Positions 17,140 to 26,484 of a DNA stretch of 64,000 nt are shown here, piece by piece. How positions within the stretch are numbered: position 1 is the stretch's first letter; every line of letters starts with the position of its first letter. The stretch comes from Nitrobacteraceae bacterium AZCC 1564 (GTDB lineage: Bacteria > Pseudomonadota > Alphaproteobacteria > Rhizobiales > Xanthobacteraceae), in assembly GCA_036924835.1 (NCBI GenBank), contig JBAGRR010000001.1, forward strand, positions 4,045,001 to 4,109,000, in the 5' to 3' direction. The notes below the pieces were generated by a model that saw nothing but the letters and a program-made list of their open reading frames with translations, was not told where the DNA came from and did not search any database. The translations under genes were made by a program, and so were the position numbers.

Positions 17140-18403
17140 ATGATGAGAACCGCCGAGATCAGTGACCAGGCCGGAGAGCGTGTCATCCCCGTCGAGACGG
17201 CAGCGTTCCCCGGAACACGACAGCGCATTCCTGCGGGAATTTGGGCGCTCGGCTTTGTCTCGATGCTGATGGATATCTCCTCGGAGATGATTCACGCGCT
17301 GCTGCCAGTCTATATGGTGGTCGTGCTCGGTACCTCGACGCTGGCCGTCGGCATCATCGAAGGTATTGCTGAGGCGACTGCCTCGATCACCAAGGTCTTC
17401 TCGGGAGCGCTCAGCGATTGGCTCGGCAAACGCAAGTTGCTCGCGGCTCTTGGCTATGGTCTTGCTGCTTTCACCAAGCCAATCTTCCCGTTGGCCGCAT
17501 CGCTCAATTGGCTCGTTGTCGCCCGTTTCATCGATCGTGTGGGCAAGGGCATAAGAGGTGCTCCACGTGATGCTCTCGTCGCGGACATTGCTCCGCCCGA
17601 ACTGCGTGGCGCGAGCTTCGGCCTGCGCCAATCGCTTGATACGATCGGTGCCTTTGTCGGCCCGCTCCTCGCCATCGGCTTGATGTGGCTAACAGCGGAT
17701 CATTTCCAGACGGTATTCTGGATCGCCGTCATTCCGGCATTTTTCGCCGTCGCGGTGCTCCTGGTTGCCGTGAGGGAGCCTGAACGACCGAAGGGAATGC
17801 GTAGGGTTCGGATGCCCCTGCATCGCGAGGAGCTACGTCGATTGGGCGCGGCCTACTGGTGGGTTGTGGCGATTTCCGCGATCCTTCACGCTCGCTCGGT
17901 TCAGTGAGGCGTTTCTTATCCTTCGTGCGCAGTCGATCGGCCTACCGCTGGCGCTCGTGCCGATCGTGATGGTCCTTATGAGTCTCGTCTATTCGCTGTC
18001 GGCTTATCCTATCGGCATCCTGTCCGACCGAATGGACAAGGTGACGATCCTGATCATTGGGCTGGTTCTGCTCGTTCTAGCCGATCTGGTCTTGGCCTTC
18101 GCAACCGGCGTTTTCGCAGTTGGTGTGGGCGTCGCACTATGGGGCCTTCACATGGGATTTACTCAGGAGCTGCTTGCCGCGTTTGTGGCCGAGGCAGCGC
18201 CAGCGGAGCTGCGCGGCACCGCCTTTGACATGTTCAATCTGATTTGCGGTCTGGCAATGCTTGCCGCCAGCGTTATCGCTGGGGCGCTGTGGGACACGGC
18301 CGGCCCGAAGGGGACTTTTCTCGCGGGCGCTGCCTTTGCGGCACTGACTGTCCTGGGTCTTCTTCGTATCCGAGGACGGTTGGGCGAATTACGCCATAGC
18401 TGA
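17140..18403 (+). pseudogene. MFS transporter split by a one-base frameshift
   Basis: Two overlapping frames together form one major facilitator protein of about 420 residues. The first (17140-17907) carries helices 1-6 with the loop motif GALSDWLGKRKLLAALGY and RFIDRVGKGIRGAPRDALVAD. The second (from about 17886) carries helices 7-12 with YPIGILSDRMDKVTILIIGL. The family is the small group of multidrug/metabolite MFS proteins with a GKGIRGAPRDAL motif. The frames join at the TT of 17885-17886: removing one T restores AILTLARFSEAFLILRAQSIG. The start ATG at 17140 (or 17143) is chosen since the upstream in-frame stretch lacks protein character. Confidence 0.8.
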
Positions 18404-18448
18404 GATCAGATCACTGATGCGCTGCGGCCTGCGGCTCGAGTGCTGACC

Positions 18449-18518
18449 CTAGTGTCCCGAATCCAAACTTCGCCTCATGGTAAGCGCGCTCCGTAGCGAA
18501 CGTTGGAGAGGACACTAG
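18449..18518. repeat. CTAG-bounded palindrome 11 (family C, diverged)
   Basis: CTAGTGTCCCGAATCCAAA on the left against a weaker right arm CGTTGGAGAGGACACTAG. The loop holds CGCGCTCCGTAGCG, the inverse of the family C loop. Only the base still pairs well. Confidence 0.75.
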
Positions 18519-18531
18519 TAAATTTACGATC

Positions 18532-18607
18532 GCAGTGTCCCGATTCCGAAGTTCGCAAAGGCTTGCGGCTTGCTCGGATGCGAACTTCGGAATCAAAGGG
18601 ACACTAG
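18532..18607. repeat. Palindrome 12 (family B)
   Basis: Left end GCAGTGTCCC (CTAG mutated), right end GGGACACTAG. Arms GATTCCGAAGTTCGCA and TGCGAACTTCGGAATC pair perfectly. An extra AAA on the right side forms the basal bulge. Confidence 0.9.
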
Positions 18608-18620
18608 CAAGCCTATGATT

Positions 18621-18699
18621 TGAGTGCCGCTTTTGGATTTGAAGTTCTTCATCGAGCTTGCGGCTTCACGCGGAAGAACTTCAAAATCCGCGGCACTCG
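18621..18699. repeat. Palindrome 13 (family F)
   Basis: Ends TGAGTGCCGC and GCGGCACTCG. Arms GGATTTGAAGTTCTTC and GAAGAACTTCAAAATCC pair, with TTTT extra on the left side. Confidence 0.88.
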
Positions 18700-18773
18700 T
18701 GTGGTTTAGGTTCAGAAGTTCGCTGAAAGAACTCGCGGGAAAAATGGAGCGAACTTCTGAACCACCACACTAG
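18697..18773. repeat. Palindrome 14 (family A), abutting element 13
   Basis: Left TCGTGTGG, right CCACACTAG. Arms GGTTCAGAAGTTCGCT and AGCGAACTTCTGAACC pair perfectly. It ends 45 bp before the GDCCVxC gene. Confidence 0.9.
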
Positions 18774-18817
18774 TTAGGCTTCTGATTGGAGTGGCCTACT
18801 CCTGGCAGGGTGCACCC

Positions 18818-19048
18818 ATGCCTGACACAACTCTCGTTCTGGAATCTACGATCACATGTCCGAACTGCGGCCATCGCGCGACCGAAATCATGCAGGCCGA
18901 TGCGTGCCAGTATTTCTACGAGTGCAAGGCATGCGGCGCCCTTCTGAAGCCGAAGCCGGGGGACTGTTGCGTGTTCTGTTCGTACGGCACCGTGCCGTGC
19001 CCGCCAGTTCAGGCTGGTGGCGGCGAGGCTAGCGATCGCATGCAGTAG
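18818..19048 (+). CDS. GDCCVxC-domain small cysteine-rich protein
   Basis: The 76-residue protein has a CPNCG knuckle near residue 13, a second CKACG near 37 and then GDCCVFCSYGTVPCPPVQ (about 48-65), the motif that names the GDCCVxC (seleno)protein family. Eight or more cysteines suggest a metal or iron-sulphur binding fold. In homologues the first position of the CC pair can be selenocysteine; here both are TGT/TGC cysteines. By recollection such genes often travel with heavy-metal resistance genes; here it sits inside the presumed imported block, next to the XRE/SulP pair. The start ATG at 18818 is preferred. Confidence 0.8.
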   Translation: MPDTTLVLESTITCPNCGHRATEIMQADACQYFYECKACGALLKPKPGDCCVFCSYGTVPCPPVQAGGGEASDRMQ

Positions 19049-19122
19049 GTGAACTGGGCCAGCATCGATAGTTCCGACATGCCATTCCCCGCCAGCGGTT
19101 TGCTGTATTTCATCACGCTGTG

Positions 19123-19141
19123 TTGATGTTCTAGACATCAA
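19123..19141. promoter_or_regulatory. Inverted repeat upstream of the XRE gene: candidate operator
   Basis: TTGATGT, a 5-bp spacer, then ACATCAA. It lies 49 bp before the XRE start, followed by an AT-rich TATGCATATGG stretch that could be the promoter -10. XRE repressors usually bind such short dyads to control themselves. Confidence 0.5.
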
Positions 19142-19189
19142 AAGCAATGTTTTGTATATGCATATGGTAGTTTCATAAATGAGTCTTTC

Positions 19190-19444
19190 ATGATCACAGC
19201 CGCACAAATGCGGGCCGCCCGCGCGCTCCTTGGGATCGATCAGCGCCAGCTTGCGGAAATGGCCGGTCTGTCTGTGCCGACCATCCAGCGAATGGAGGCC
19301 AGCGAAGGCAATGTGCGCGGCGTGATCGAGACTTTGACCAAGCTGGTCGAGGCCCTCGACAGGGCGGGTATCGAATTGATCGGCGACAAAGCCGTGAGCA
19401 CGGGTGGGGGACGAGGGGTTCGCCTCAAGGCACCTCCATCCTGA
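19190..19444 (+). CDS. XRE-type helix-turn-helix regulator
   Basis: The 84-residue protein is a single Cro/CI-type HTH: AQMRAARALLGIDQRQLAEMAGLSVPTIQRMEASEG occupies residues 4-40 and carries the recognition helix VPTIQRME. No effector domain follows. It lies 88 bp upstream of the SulP transporter gene, and the pair is a plausible operon in which the regulator controls anion uptake. The dyad at 19123-19141 is its likely target. Confidence 0.88.
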   Translation: MITAAQMRAARALLGIDQRQLAEMAGLSVPTIQRMEASEGNVRGVIETLTKLVEALDRAGIELIGDKAVSTGGGRGVRLKAPPS

Positions 19445-19532
19445 ATCTCGTCATCCAATTAAACGAAAGAGCGGCGCCGACCGCGATCCGGCCGACGATC
19501 CCGCCCGAATGGTGGCAAAGGAAAGGATCGTC

Positions 19533-21248
19533 ATGGCTGCCGCGACAATGAAGCCAAGTTTCGTCGAGCTCTATACGCCCAAGCTTTTCACAGTCCTGAA
19601 GGAAGGCTACGGGCTGGCGAGCCTCAAGGCCGACGCCGTGTCCGGCCTGACGGTCGCCATCGTAGCATTGCCGCTCTCCATGGCCATCGCGATCGCGTCG
19701 GGTGTGACGCCAGACCGGGGCCTGTATACGTCCATCATTGGCGGCTTCATCGTTTCCGCCTTCGGCGGCAGCCGATTTCAGATCGGTGGGCCGGCGGGTG
19801 CCTTCATCGTGCTGGTTTCAGCAACAGTCGCTCAGCACGGCGTCGATGGCCTTTTGCTGGCGACCTTCCTCTCGGGGCTGATGCTGGCAGCGGTCGGGCT
19901 GCTGCGGCTCGGTACCTTCATCAAGTACATTCCGTATCCGGTCACCGTCGGCTTCACGGCCGGTATCGCGGTGATCATATTCGCCAGCCAGATCAAGGAT
20001 CTGCTCGGCCTCAGTCTCGAAAAGGAGCCGGGGCCGCTGTTGCCGAAACTGGAGGCGATCGGTCATGCGTTGCCGACGGTCAGCCCGGCGGCAGTGCTGG
20101 TCACCTTGGTCACGGTAGGCATCATCGTCGCGGTCCGGCGCTATCGCCCGCATTGGCCATCCTTCATCATCGCGGTCGCGGTCGCTGCCGGCGGCGCGGT
20201 GCTTTTTGGCTTGCCGGTCGAGACGATAGGCACCCGTTTCGGCGGCATCCCGCAAACGTTGCCCATGCCGCACCTGCCGGAAATTTCCTATGCGCGGGTG
20301 ATGACAGTGCTGCCCAATGCACTGTCCTTCGCGCTGCTCGGCTGCATTGAAAGCCTGCTGTCGGCGGTCGTGGCCGATTCCATGACGGGGCGGCGGCATC
20401 GCTCCAATTGCGAGTTGGTGGCTCAGGGGCTCGCCAATATCGCCTCGCCACTGTTCGGCGGCATTTGCGTAACTGGCAATATCGCTCGCACAGCGACCAA
20501 TGTGCGCTCCGGTGCGCGTGGGCCGGTCTCGGGCATGCTGCACTCGGTCTTCCTGCTGCTTTTCATGCTCCTGGCCGCGCCGCTCGCATCATACATTCCG
20601 CTGGCAGCGCTGGCAGGCGTGCTTGCGGTGGTGGCCTGGAACATGGCCGAGAAGCACGAATTCGCAACCCTGATGCGGGCTTCATGGGGCGATGCGGTCG
20701 TTCTGCTCGTCACCTTCCTTCTGGTGATATTCCGCGACCTAACGGAAGGCATCCTCGTCGGCTTCGCCCTCAGCGCGCTTCTTTTCCTGCATCGCATGGC
20801 CCAGGCGGTGGAGGTCGAAAACGCCCGGCCCCAGGTCGAGGAGGATAAGGCCGATAGTGTCAACGGAAACGGCCGCGGGCCCTATGACGTCGGGTTGGCC
20901 ACCGATCCGGACGTGGCCGTCGTGCGCGTGTCGGGCGCCTTCTTCTTTGGTGCGGCCGCCGCGGTCGGGGCAGCACTCGACCGTATCGGCGATAAGCCCA
21001 AGGCGTACATCTTCGATCTGTCCGCCGTATCCGTCCTGGATTCGACGGGGGCCGCCACGATTGAAGGCTTTGTGCGCAAGGCCAGCCGTCGGGGCGCCGC
21101 CGTCTATGTCGCCGGCGCGACGCCCGCGGTCCGTCGCGTGCTCCTGATTCATGGCATGAAGCCGCCGCGCGTTCGCTTCCGACAACACCTGGAAGATGCC
21201 GTCGTTAGAGCTGGCAAACAGCCGGTCGTCGCGACGACAGACGCTTGA
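19533..21248 (+). CDS. SulP-family inorganic anion transporter with STAS domain
   Basis: The 571-residue inner-membrane protein has the SulP core with about 12-14 hydrophobic segments (residues 25-420: VSGLTVAIVALPLSMAIAIASG, GLYTSIIGGFIVSAFGGSRFQIGGPAGAF) and a C-terminal STAS domain (about 450-560: VAVVRVSGAFFFGAAAAV, YIFDLSAVSVLDSTGAATIEGF). The family moves sulfate, bicarbonate, nitrate or other anions. The start is set at the ATG 19533, which has AAAGGAAAGGA just upstream; the longer frame from 19404 overlaps the XRE gene. The protein is complete. Confidence 0.92.
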   Translation: MAAATMKPSFVELYTPKLFTVLKEGYGLASLKADAVSGLTVAIVALPLSMAIAIASGVTPDRGLYTSIIGGFIVSAFGGSRFQIGGPAGAFIVLVSATVAQHGVDGLLLATFLSGLMLAAVGLLRLGTFIKYIPYPVTVGFTAGIAVIIFASQIKDLLGLSLEKEPGPLLPKLEAIGHALPTVSPAAVLVTLVTVGIIVAVRRYRPHWPSFIIAVAVAAGGAVLFGLPVETIGTRFGGIPQTLPMPHLPEISYARVMTVLPNALSFALLGCIESLLSAVVADSMTGRRHRSNCELVAQGLANIASPLFGGICVTGNIARTATNVRSGARGPVSGMLHSVFLLLFMLLAAPLASYIPLAALAGVLAVVAWNMAEKHEFATLMRASWGDAVVLLVTFLLVIFRDLTEGILVGFALSALLFLHRMAQAVEVENARPQVEEDKADSVNGNGRGPYDVGLATDPDVAVVRVSGAFFFGAAAAVGAALDRIGDKPKAYIFDLSAVSVLDSTGAATIEGFVRKASRRGAAVYVAGATPAVRRVLLIHGMKPPRVRFRQHLEDAVVRAGKQPVVATTDA

Positions 21249-21320
21249 AATGGCAATAGCGAGAATGGCCGACGGCTCATGCTGCTGCCGTGGGACCGAT
21301 TCAATGGTCGAGAGTGGCGC

Positions 21321-21398
21321 GTTCGAACACGCTATGGATGGCGCCGGCAACGTCTATGTCTGCGGCTGACTATGCCTCAAAAAAAATCGGCGGCCTCG
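21321..21398 (+). repeat. Right copy of the glycine-rich gene end, decayed
   Basis: The segment starting GTTCGAACACGCTATGG matches the glycine-rich gene 3' end through the stop and into its downstream sequence (CCTCAAAAAAAATC, CGGCCTCG). One base is missing in the CGTCTATGTC portion, so it can no longer be translated like the original. It merges with the terminator of the chemoreceptor gene. Confidence 0.7.
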
Positions 21399-21411
21399 CA
21401 GCCGCCGATTT
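21379..21411 (-). terminator. Rho-independent terminator of the first chemoreceptor gene
   Basis: Read on the minus strand: an 11-bp stem AAATCGGCGGC with GCCGCCGATTT, a 6-nt loop, then eight T. It starts 22 bp past the stop of the chemoreceptor gene at 21434. Confidence 0.88.
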
Positions 21412-21433
21412 GCTTTTAACCGAGGAACGTTGA

Positions 21434-23125
21434 TTAGGCGGCGCGAACCGTCGCCAGGAATTTTTCAACTTCGGTCTTGAGGCGGCTGCTGTCGCTGGAC
21501 AGCATCTGCGCCGAAGAAAGTACCTGACCGGACGCGGCACCGGTTTCGCCGGCACCGCGGCTGACATCGGCTATGCTGCTCGCGACTTCGCCGCTGCGTT
21601 CGGCTGCGTACTGCACGTTGCGAGCGATTTCCTGCGTCGCAGCACCTTGTTCTTCCACCGCCGCAGCGATGCTCGAGGAGATTTCCGAGATCATGTTGAT
21701 GGTCGTGCCGATTTCTTTGATCGTCGCGACCGATTCCTGTGTTGCCGACTGCATACCGGCGATCTGGGCGCTGATCTCGTCGGTGGCCTTCGCAGTCTGG
21801 GCTGCCAGCGCCTTGACTTCCGAGGCGACGACCGCGAAGCCGCGGCCGGCTTCACCCGCACGCGCAGCTTCGATGGTCGCATTAAGTGCAAGCAGATTGG
21901 TCTGTTCGGCAACGGCGGTGATCAGCTTCACCACGTCGCCGATACGGGCCGCGGCCTGTGAGAGTTCGGCGATGCTGGTGTCAGTCTTCTGTGCCTGACG
22001 CACGGCCTCGTTGGCAATGCGGCTGGATTCCTGGACTTGGCGGCCGATTTCGGCGACCGACGAGGTGATTTCCTCGGTGGCAGTTGCGACCGACTGGACG
22101 TTATTGGAAACTTCCTGTGACGCGGTCGCGGCAGAGCCGGAGGTCTTGCCGGTGGTTTCCGCGGTCGTGGTCAGCGTGTTGGCCGCAGCTTCAAGCTCGG
22201 TCGAGGAGGACGAGAGCGAGTCGACCAATTCGCCGATCAGCGTTTCGAAGTCACGCGTGATCCGGTCCACGCGCTGGCCGCGCTGGATTTTGGCTTCCGC
22301 ATCGGCTGCAGCCGCTTCGTCGGCAGCCTTCTTGGCAATGAGGGCTTCTTTGAAGACTTGAAGCGCATCCGCCATTGTGCCGATTTCGGTCTTCTCGCCC
22401 TGGTGCGGGACTTCAGCGCTGAGATCGCCTTCGCCGAGCGCTTTCATTGGGGTGACGATGGATTCGATGCCGCGCGAAACGTCGCGGACGAGGTAGAAGC
22501 CGACGAGCAAGCCAGCGATAACGGCGAGGCCGAGGGTGCCGACCACCAATTTGATGGCCATCGCGTAGCTGTCAGCGGCCCGCTTGCCAGCCGCTGCGGA
22601 GCCGGCATTGTTGAGGTCGATGTCCTCTTTCAAAATCTGGTCGGCCTTGACGCCGATCAGATTGACGGTTGTCGTGTTCAATTCGTGCGCTTCATGGGTC
22701 GAGGTGGAATCCGCTTTGCGCGACAGCTCGAGCACTTCCTTGGCAGCCATTTTGTAGCGGGTCCATTGTTTCACCCACTCGTCATACAGAGCTCGTTCTT
22801 CTGGCGACGTAATCAGCGGCTCGTAGATCGCGCGGATCTTGTCGTTGCTTTCTACGATGGCGGCGAGCAGTCCTTCTTGCGCCTGTTTCTCCTCGATGGT
22901 CTCCGCAAGCATGTGCTCGCGAATCACGTTGCGGTAGCTGATGACACCGGCGCGCAGGTCGCCCAATGCGCGGACGCTGGGCAGCCAGCTGGTTTGGATT
23001 TCGGTCGCGTTCGCGTCGATGTCCTGCATCTGGCGAAGAGCAAGCAAGCCCATCGCGCCCATGGCGACGAGCAGGAACGCGATCACAGCTGTGAGCTTGG
23101 CGCGGATGGAAACCTTGGATAGCAT
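21434..23125 (-). CDS. Methyl-accepting chemotaxis protein
   Basis: The 563-residue transmembrane chemoreceptor has one helix at 10-30, a periplasmic four-helix-bundle domain (4HB_MCP type, about 35-185), a second helix ([19 protein letters not shown], about 190-210), a HAMP domain (about 212-265) and a long coiled-coil signalling domain. The highly conserved hairpin tip is [31 protein letters not shown] (about 418-448), followed by [18 protein letters not shown]. It would bind a ligand outside the membrane and control CheA. A close paralogue with a stop codon lies directly upstream. Confidence 0.93.
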   Translation of the reverse strand: MLSKVSIRAKLTAVIAFLLVAMGAMGLLALRQMQDIDANATEIQTSWLPSVRALGDLRAGVISYRNVIREHMLAETIEEKQAQEGLLAAIVESNDKIRAIYEPLITSPEERALYDEWVKQWTRYKMAAKEVLELSRKADSTSTHEAHELNTTTVNLIGVKADQILKEDIDLNNAGSAAAGKRAADSYAMAIKLVVGTLGLAVIAGLLVGFYLVRDVSRGIESIVTPMKALGEGDLSAEVPHQGEKTEIGTMADALQVFKEALIAKKAADEAAAADAEAKIQRGQRVDRITRDFETLIGELVDSLSSSSTELEAAANTLTTTAETTGKTSGSAATASQEVSNNVQSVATATEEITSSVAEIGRQVQESSRIANEAVRQAQKTDTSIAELSQAAARIGDVVKLITAVAEQTNLLALNATIEAARAGEAGRGFAVVASEVKALAAQTAKATDEISAQIAGMQSATQESVATIKEIGTTINMISEISSSIAAAVEEQGAATQEIARNVQYAAERSGEVASSIADVSRGAGETGAASGQVLSSAQMLSSDSSRLKTEVEKFLATVRAA

Positions 23126-23275
23126 GATGAAAATCCTTGGGTTTTTTCTAACCCGTTGCGGACGAGACTGATGCCGGAGCCGTTTGGGGGAAGCCGGTAG
23201 ACGAACAGGGCAGGCCGTCGAACTCCAATCGCCTTGCGGCGGCTGGAATCCGTCAGCTTACTTTCGCCATATTGG

Positions 23276-23293
23276 GTGAAGGGTTGGTAAAGG
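23276..23293 (-). promoter_or_regulatory. Conserved block upstream of the first chemoreceptor gene
   Basis: GTGAAGGGTTGGTAAAGG (plus strand) has a near copy at 25265-25282, at almost the same distance (about 150 bp) from the start of the other chemoreceptor gene. A shared promoter or regulator site is the simple reading. Nothing else was seen in the 303-bp gap 23126-23428 except the terminator at 23384. Confidence 0.4.
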
Positions 23294-23383
23294 TACGTTC
23301 GGCTAAAGGAGCCGCGGCTTGTGCGTCTTGTTGGCGCTGAGCGGCTCTGCATTCAGCGAACACAGAGTGTTGGCCAAAGAAAA

Positions 23384-23403
23384 CGGCGGCCGGTTGGCCG
23401 CCG
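23384..23403 (-). terminator. Rho-independent terminator of the second chemoreceptor gene
   Basis: On the minus strand: 8-bp GC stem CGGCGGCC/GGCCGCCG with a 4-nt loop and a TTTTCTTT tail, 25 bp beyond the stop at 23429. Confidence 0.85.
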
Positions 23404-23428
23404 ATCATGTGATCTGACGTTTGGAAGG

Positions 23429-25111
23429 TCAGGCTGCCCGGATGGTCGCCAGGAAGTTCTGCACCTCGAGCTGAAGGTGGTTGCTTTCCTTCGAGAGCGA
23501 TTGGGCGGCGGTCAGGACCTGAACTGAGGCCGCGCCCGTTTCGCTATTGCCGCGATCAACATCCGCGATGTTTGCAGCCACCTGGGCGCTGAGTTCGGCT
23601 GCCTTCTGCACGTTGCGGGCAATCTCTTGGGTCGCCGCCCCCTGTTCCTCCACGGCGGCCGCGATGGTCGATGAAATCTCGGACATCAAGTCGATGGTGG
23701 AGCTGATCTCCTTGATGGTCGCAACCGAATCCGTTGTCGCGGCCTGCATCCCGGCGATCTGTGCGCTGATGTCGTCCGTCGCCTTGGCGGTTTGGGAAGC
23801 GAGGGCCTTGACCTCAGAAGCCACCACGGCGAAGCCCCGGCCGGCTTCGCCCGCGCGGGCGGCCTCGATGGTCGCATTGAGCGCAAGCAGGTTGGTCTGT
23901 TCGGCAATGGCCGTGATCAGCTTGATGACGTCGCCAATACGGGTCGCGGCCTGGGACAGCTCGCCGATGCTGGCGTCGGTCTTCTGCGCCTGCTGAACCG
24001 CCAGCTGGGCGACGCGGCTCGATTCCTGGACCTGCCGGCTGATTTCATTGACGGACGAGGTGATTTCCTCACTGGCGGTCGCGGTCGATTGGATGCTCTC
24101 GGAGACGTTTTTCGAGGCGCTTGCAGCCGAATTCGAGAGCTGCCGGGTCAGGTCGGCCGCATTGGTCAGCGTGCCCGCAGTGGCTTCCATCTCTGTCGAG
24201 GCGGACGATAGGGAGCCGATCATCTCCCCGATCATGGACTCGAATTTACGGGTGGCGCTGTCCATGGTCTCGGCCCGGCGCATTTTGGCGCTGGCCTCCT
24301 GAGCCGCGGCCTCGTCAGCCGCGGACTTTGCGATCATGGCATCCTTGAAGACCTGCACGGCATCGGCGATCTGGCCGATTTCGGTGGCTTCGCCCTGGTG
24401 AGGAACCTCGACACTCAAGTCTCCGGTCGCGAGGGTGCGCATCGGCCGGAGGATAGAGCCGATTCCGCGGGCGATGTCGCGAACAATGGTGACGGCTGCA
24501 CATAGTCCGATCACGACCATGACGGCGAGAACACCGAGCACGATGCGGAAGGCGAGGATGTAATCGCTCTTGGCGGTTTACGCGGAGGTTGCCCCGCCTT
24601 TTTCATTGAGGTCGACCAGCTTGAACAGGACGTCGTCCATGGCGCGGCCCGGCGGCGTCGCCTTGTCGGTATTGATCTCCACAGCCTTGGCGAAATCGCC
24701 CTTGGCGGATGCCGCGATCACGTCGTTAGCGGCATTGCGATAGTCCTGCCAGAGCTTGCCGAGCTGGTTGAAAAGCGCCCGTTCCTCGGCGGAGGAAATC
24801 AGCGGCTCGTACTTGCTGATCGCGAGATCGTAGGCCTTGACCCGGTCGTCGAGGGCTTTGTTGATGCTGGCCTTCTTCTTCTCGTCGGAGATCAGGATGT
24901 GATCGCGCAAGATCGCGCGATAACGCGCCGCCTGAACGCGCAGTTCGCTGATCTGGCGGATGCTGGGCAGCCAGGTCACCTGAGTGTCCTGTGCGGACTC
25001 ATTGATCGCCCTCATCTCGTAGATGGCGAAGGTGCCGAGGGAAATTGGGGCAATCAGCAGAACGGAAACAAGAGCAATCAACTTGTTGCGAATTGAGAAC
25101 TTCGAAAACAT
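23429..25111 (-). pseudogene. Methyl-accepting chemotaxis protein with an in-frame stop
   Basis: The gene encodes a full-length chemoreceptor of about 560 residues parallel to its neighbour: signal/TM helix (10-30), four-helix sensor domain with TWLPSIRQISELRVQAARYRA, second helix LGVLAVMVVIGLCAAVTIV, HAMP, and signalling tip [29 protein letters not shown] at 24578-24580 interrupts it after residue 177 (LNEKGGATSA), just before the second membrane helix; the frame continues with TAKSDYILAFRIVLG and no shift. The gene is otherwise intact, so the change is recent or an error. An in-frame GTG at 24539-24541 could at best restart a truncated cytoplasmic part. Confidence 0.85.
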
Positions 25112-25264
25112 CTCCGGTATCCCTTGGGCGGCTTATCTGCGCGCAAAAAAAGGCCAGTCGAATGGAATTCGACTGCCGGGGGCAGCGTGGTCGTGTCGGC
25201 AAGTTCCAGTCGGACAATGACGCAAAATGTGCGTAATCCGCACATGACAGCCTAAAGAAATTGC

Positions 25265-25282
25265 GTGAACCGTTGGTAAATG
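25265..25282 (-). promoter_or_regulatory. Conserved block upstream of the second chemoreceptor gene
   Basis: GTGAACCGTTGGTAAATGG corresponds to the block at 23276. It lies about 154 bp from the start codon at 25111. The stretch 25283-25444 between it and the next repeat shows no recognisable feature. Confidence 0.4.
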
Positions 25283-25444
25283 GCCACCGTTATGCCGCCC
25301 GAAGTGATTAGAAACAGGGCAGATCGTTCGAAGCGGCAGCCTATCCCTTCGCCATCCAGGACGCCTCTAGGCAGGAGCGGTCGCACACAGCTACGTGCGT
25401 AGCGCAGGTTTCCGCTTTTCCGCTTCGGTTCGTCGTGACACGAT

Positions 25445-25522
25445 CTAGTGTGGTGGTTCAGGAGTTCGCCCGGTTTTTTCTGCGAGTCGTTCAAGCGAAC
25501 TCCTGAACCTGAGCCACACTAG
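25445..25522. repeat. CTAG-bounded palindrome 15 (family A)
   Basis: CTAGTGTGG/CCACACTAG ends, arms GGTTCAGGAGTTCGC and GCGAACTCCTGAACC. Compared with element 1 both arms carry the same compensated change (GAAGTT to GGAGTT with AACTTC to AACTCC). Confidence 0.9.
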
Positions 25523-25535
25523 AATCATAGAGCTA

Positions 25536-25609
25536 TTAGTGTCCTCGAATCCAAAGTTTGCTACGGAGCGCGCTGCACGACGAGGCGGGCTTTGGATTCG
25601 GAACACTAG
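25536..25609. repeat. TTAG/CTAG-bounded palindrome 16 (family C)
   Basis: Left TTAGTGTCC, right GGAACACTAG. Arms CGAATCCAAAGTTTGC and GCGGGCTTTGGATTCG pair with one G-T and one mismatch. It ends 24 bp before the DUF1194 start. Confidence 0.88.
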
Positions 25610-25632
25610 GTATCAGTCCAGGGAGGGTCGCC

Positions 25633-26475
25633 ATGCGCTGGTGTGTCTCGATCGGAGTGGTTCTTGCCGCTGGCGCGTTGTTGGCGAGTGATGCAACGAG
25701 CGTGGCGGCGCCGAACACAACACCGGTACAGGATCAGAAGGTCGACGAGTCCAAGCGCGTCGATGTCGAACTGATCCTCGCTGTTGATGTGTCCTATTCG
25801 ATGGATATGGATGAACTGGCGCTTCAACGCGAAGGCTACGCTGGTGCCATCACGTCAACAGAATTCCTGCAGGCACTGAAGACTGGCCCGAGCGGGAAGG
25901 TCGCTGTGACCTACGTTGAGTGGGCGGCTTCCAACGACCAGAAGGTTGTCATGTCCTGGCGCATTATCGATGGTCCGGAATCCGCCGACGCCGTCGCCGA
26001 AGAGATTTTGAAGGCGCCATTGCGCCGCGCCTCACGAACCTCGATCTCTGGTGCGATCAATTTCGCGATGCCGTTGTTCGAAGCAAATGAGTACCACGGT
26101 CTTCGCCGCGTGATCGATATCTCCGGTGATGGTCCGAACAACAACGGCGAGCCTGTCACGGAGGCGCGTGACGCGGCCCTCGCCAAAGGCATCACCATCA
26201 ACGGCCTGCCGATCATGGCCAAGGAAACCAACTACGCGACCATGGATATCGAAAATCTCGATTTCTACTATGAGGATTGCGTGATCGGCGGAGCGGGATC
26301 ATTCGTGGTGCCGATCAAGAGTAAGGAAAAATTCAAGGAAGCGATCCGCACAAAATTGGTGATGGAGGTCGCAGGCCGCGTGCCGGAGCCTCGGATCATC
26401 CCCGCCGCGACACGCGAGCCTCGCGTGTCGTGCTTGATCGGTGAGAAGATCTGGCAGGAGCGGTGGGGGCGTTGA
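25633..26475 (+). CDS. DUF1194 secreted VWA-like protein
   Basis: The 280-residue protein has a signal peptide (MRWCVSIGVVLAAGALLASDATSVAA) and a von Willebrand A-like fold: a MIDAS-type motif AVDVSYSMDMDE (DxSxS, about residues 48-59), RTSISGAINFAMPLF and VIDISGDGPNNNGEPV. DUF1194 proteins are exported and of unknown role; the metal-ion motif suggests ligand binding. The start ATG at 25633 has GGGAGG ten bases upstream; the longer frame from 25558 runs through a repeat. It converges with the RNA methyltransferase gene, 10 bp between stops. Confidence 0.88.
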   Translation: MRWCVSIGVVLAAGALLASDATSVAAPNTTPVQDQKVDESKRVDVELILAVDVSYSMDMDELALQREGYAGAITSTEFLQALKTGPSGKVAVTYVEWAASNDQKVVMSWRIIDGPESADAVAEEILKAPLRRASRTSISGAINFAMPLFEANEYHGLRRVIDISGDGPNNNGEPVTEARDAALAKGITINGLPIMAKETNYATMDIENLDFYYEDCVIGGAGSFVVPIKSKEKFKEAIRTKLVMEVAGRVPEPRIIPAATREPRVSCLIGEKIWQERWGR

Positions 26476-26484
26476 TATGCCGTA

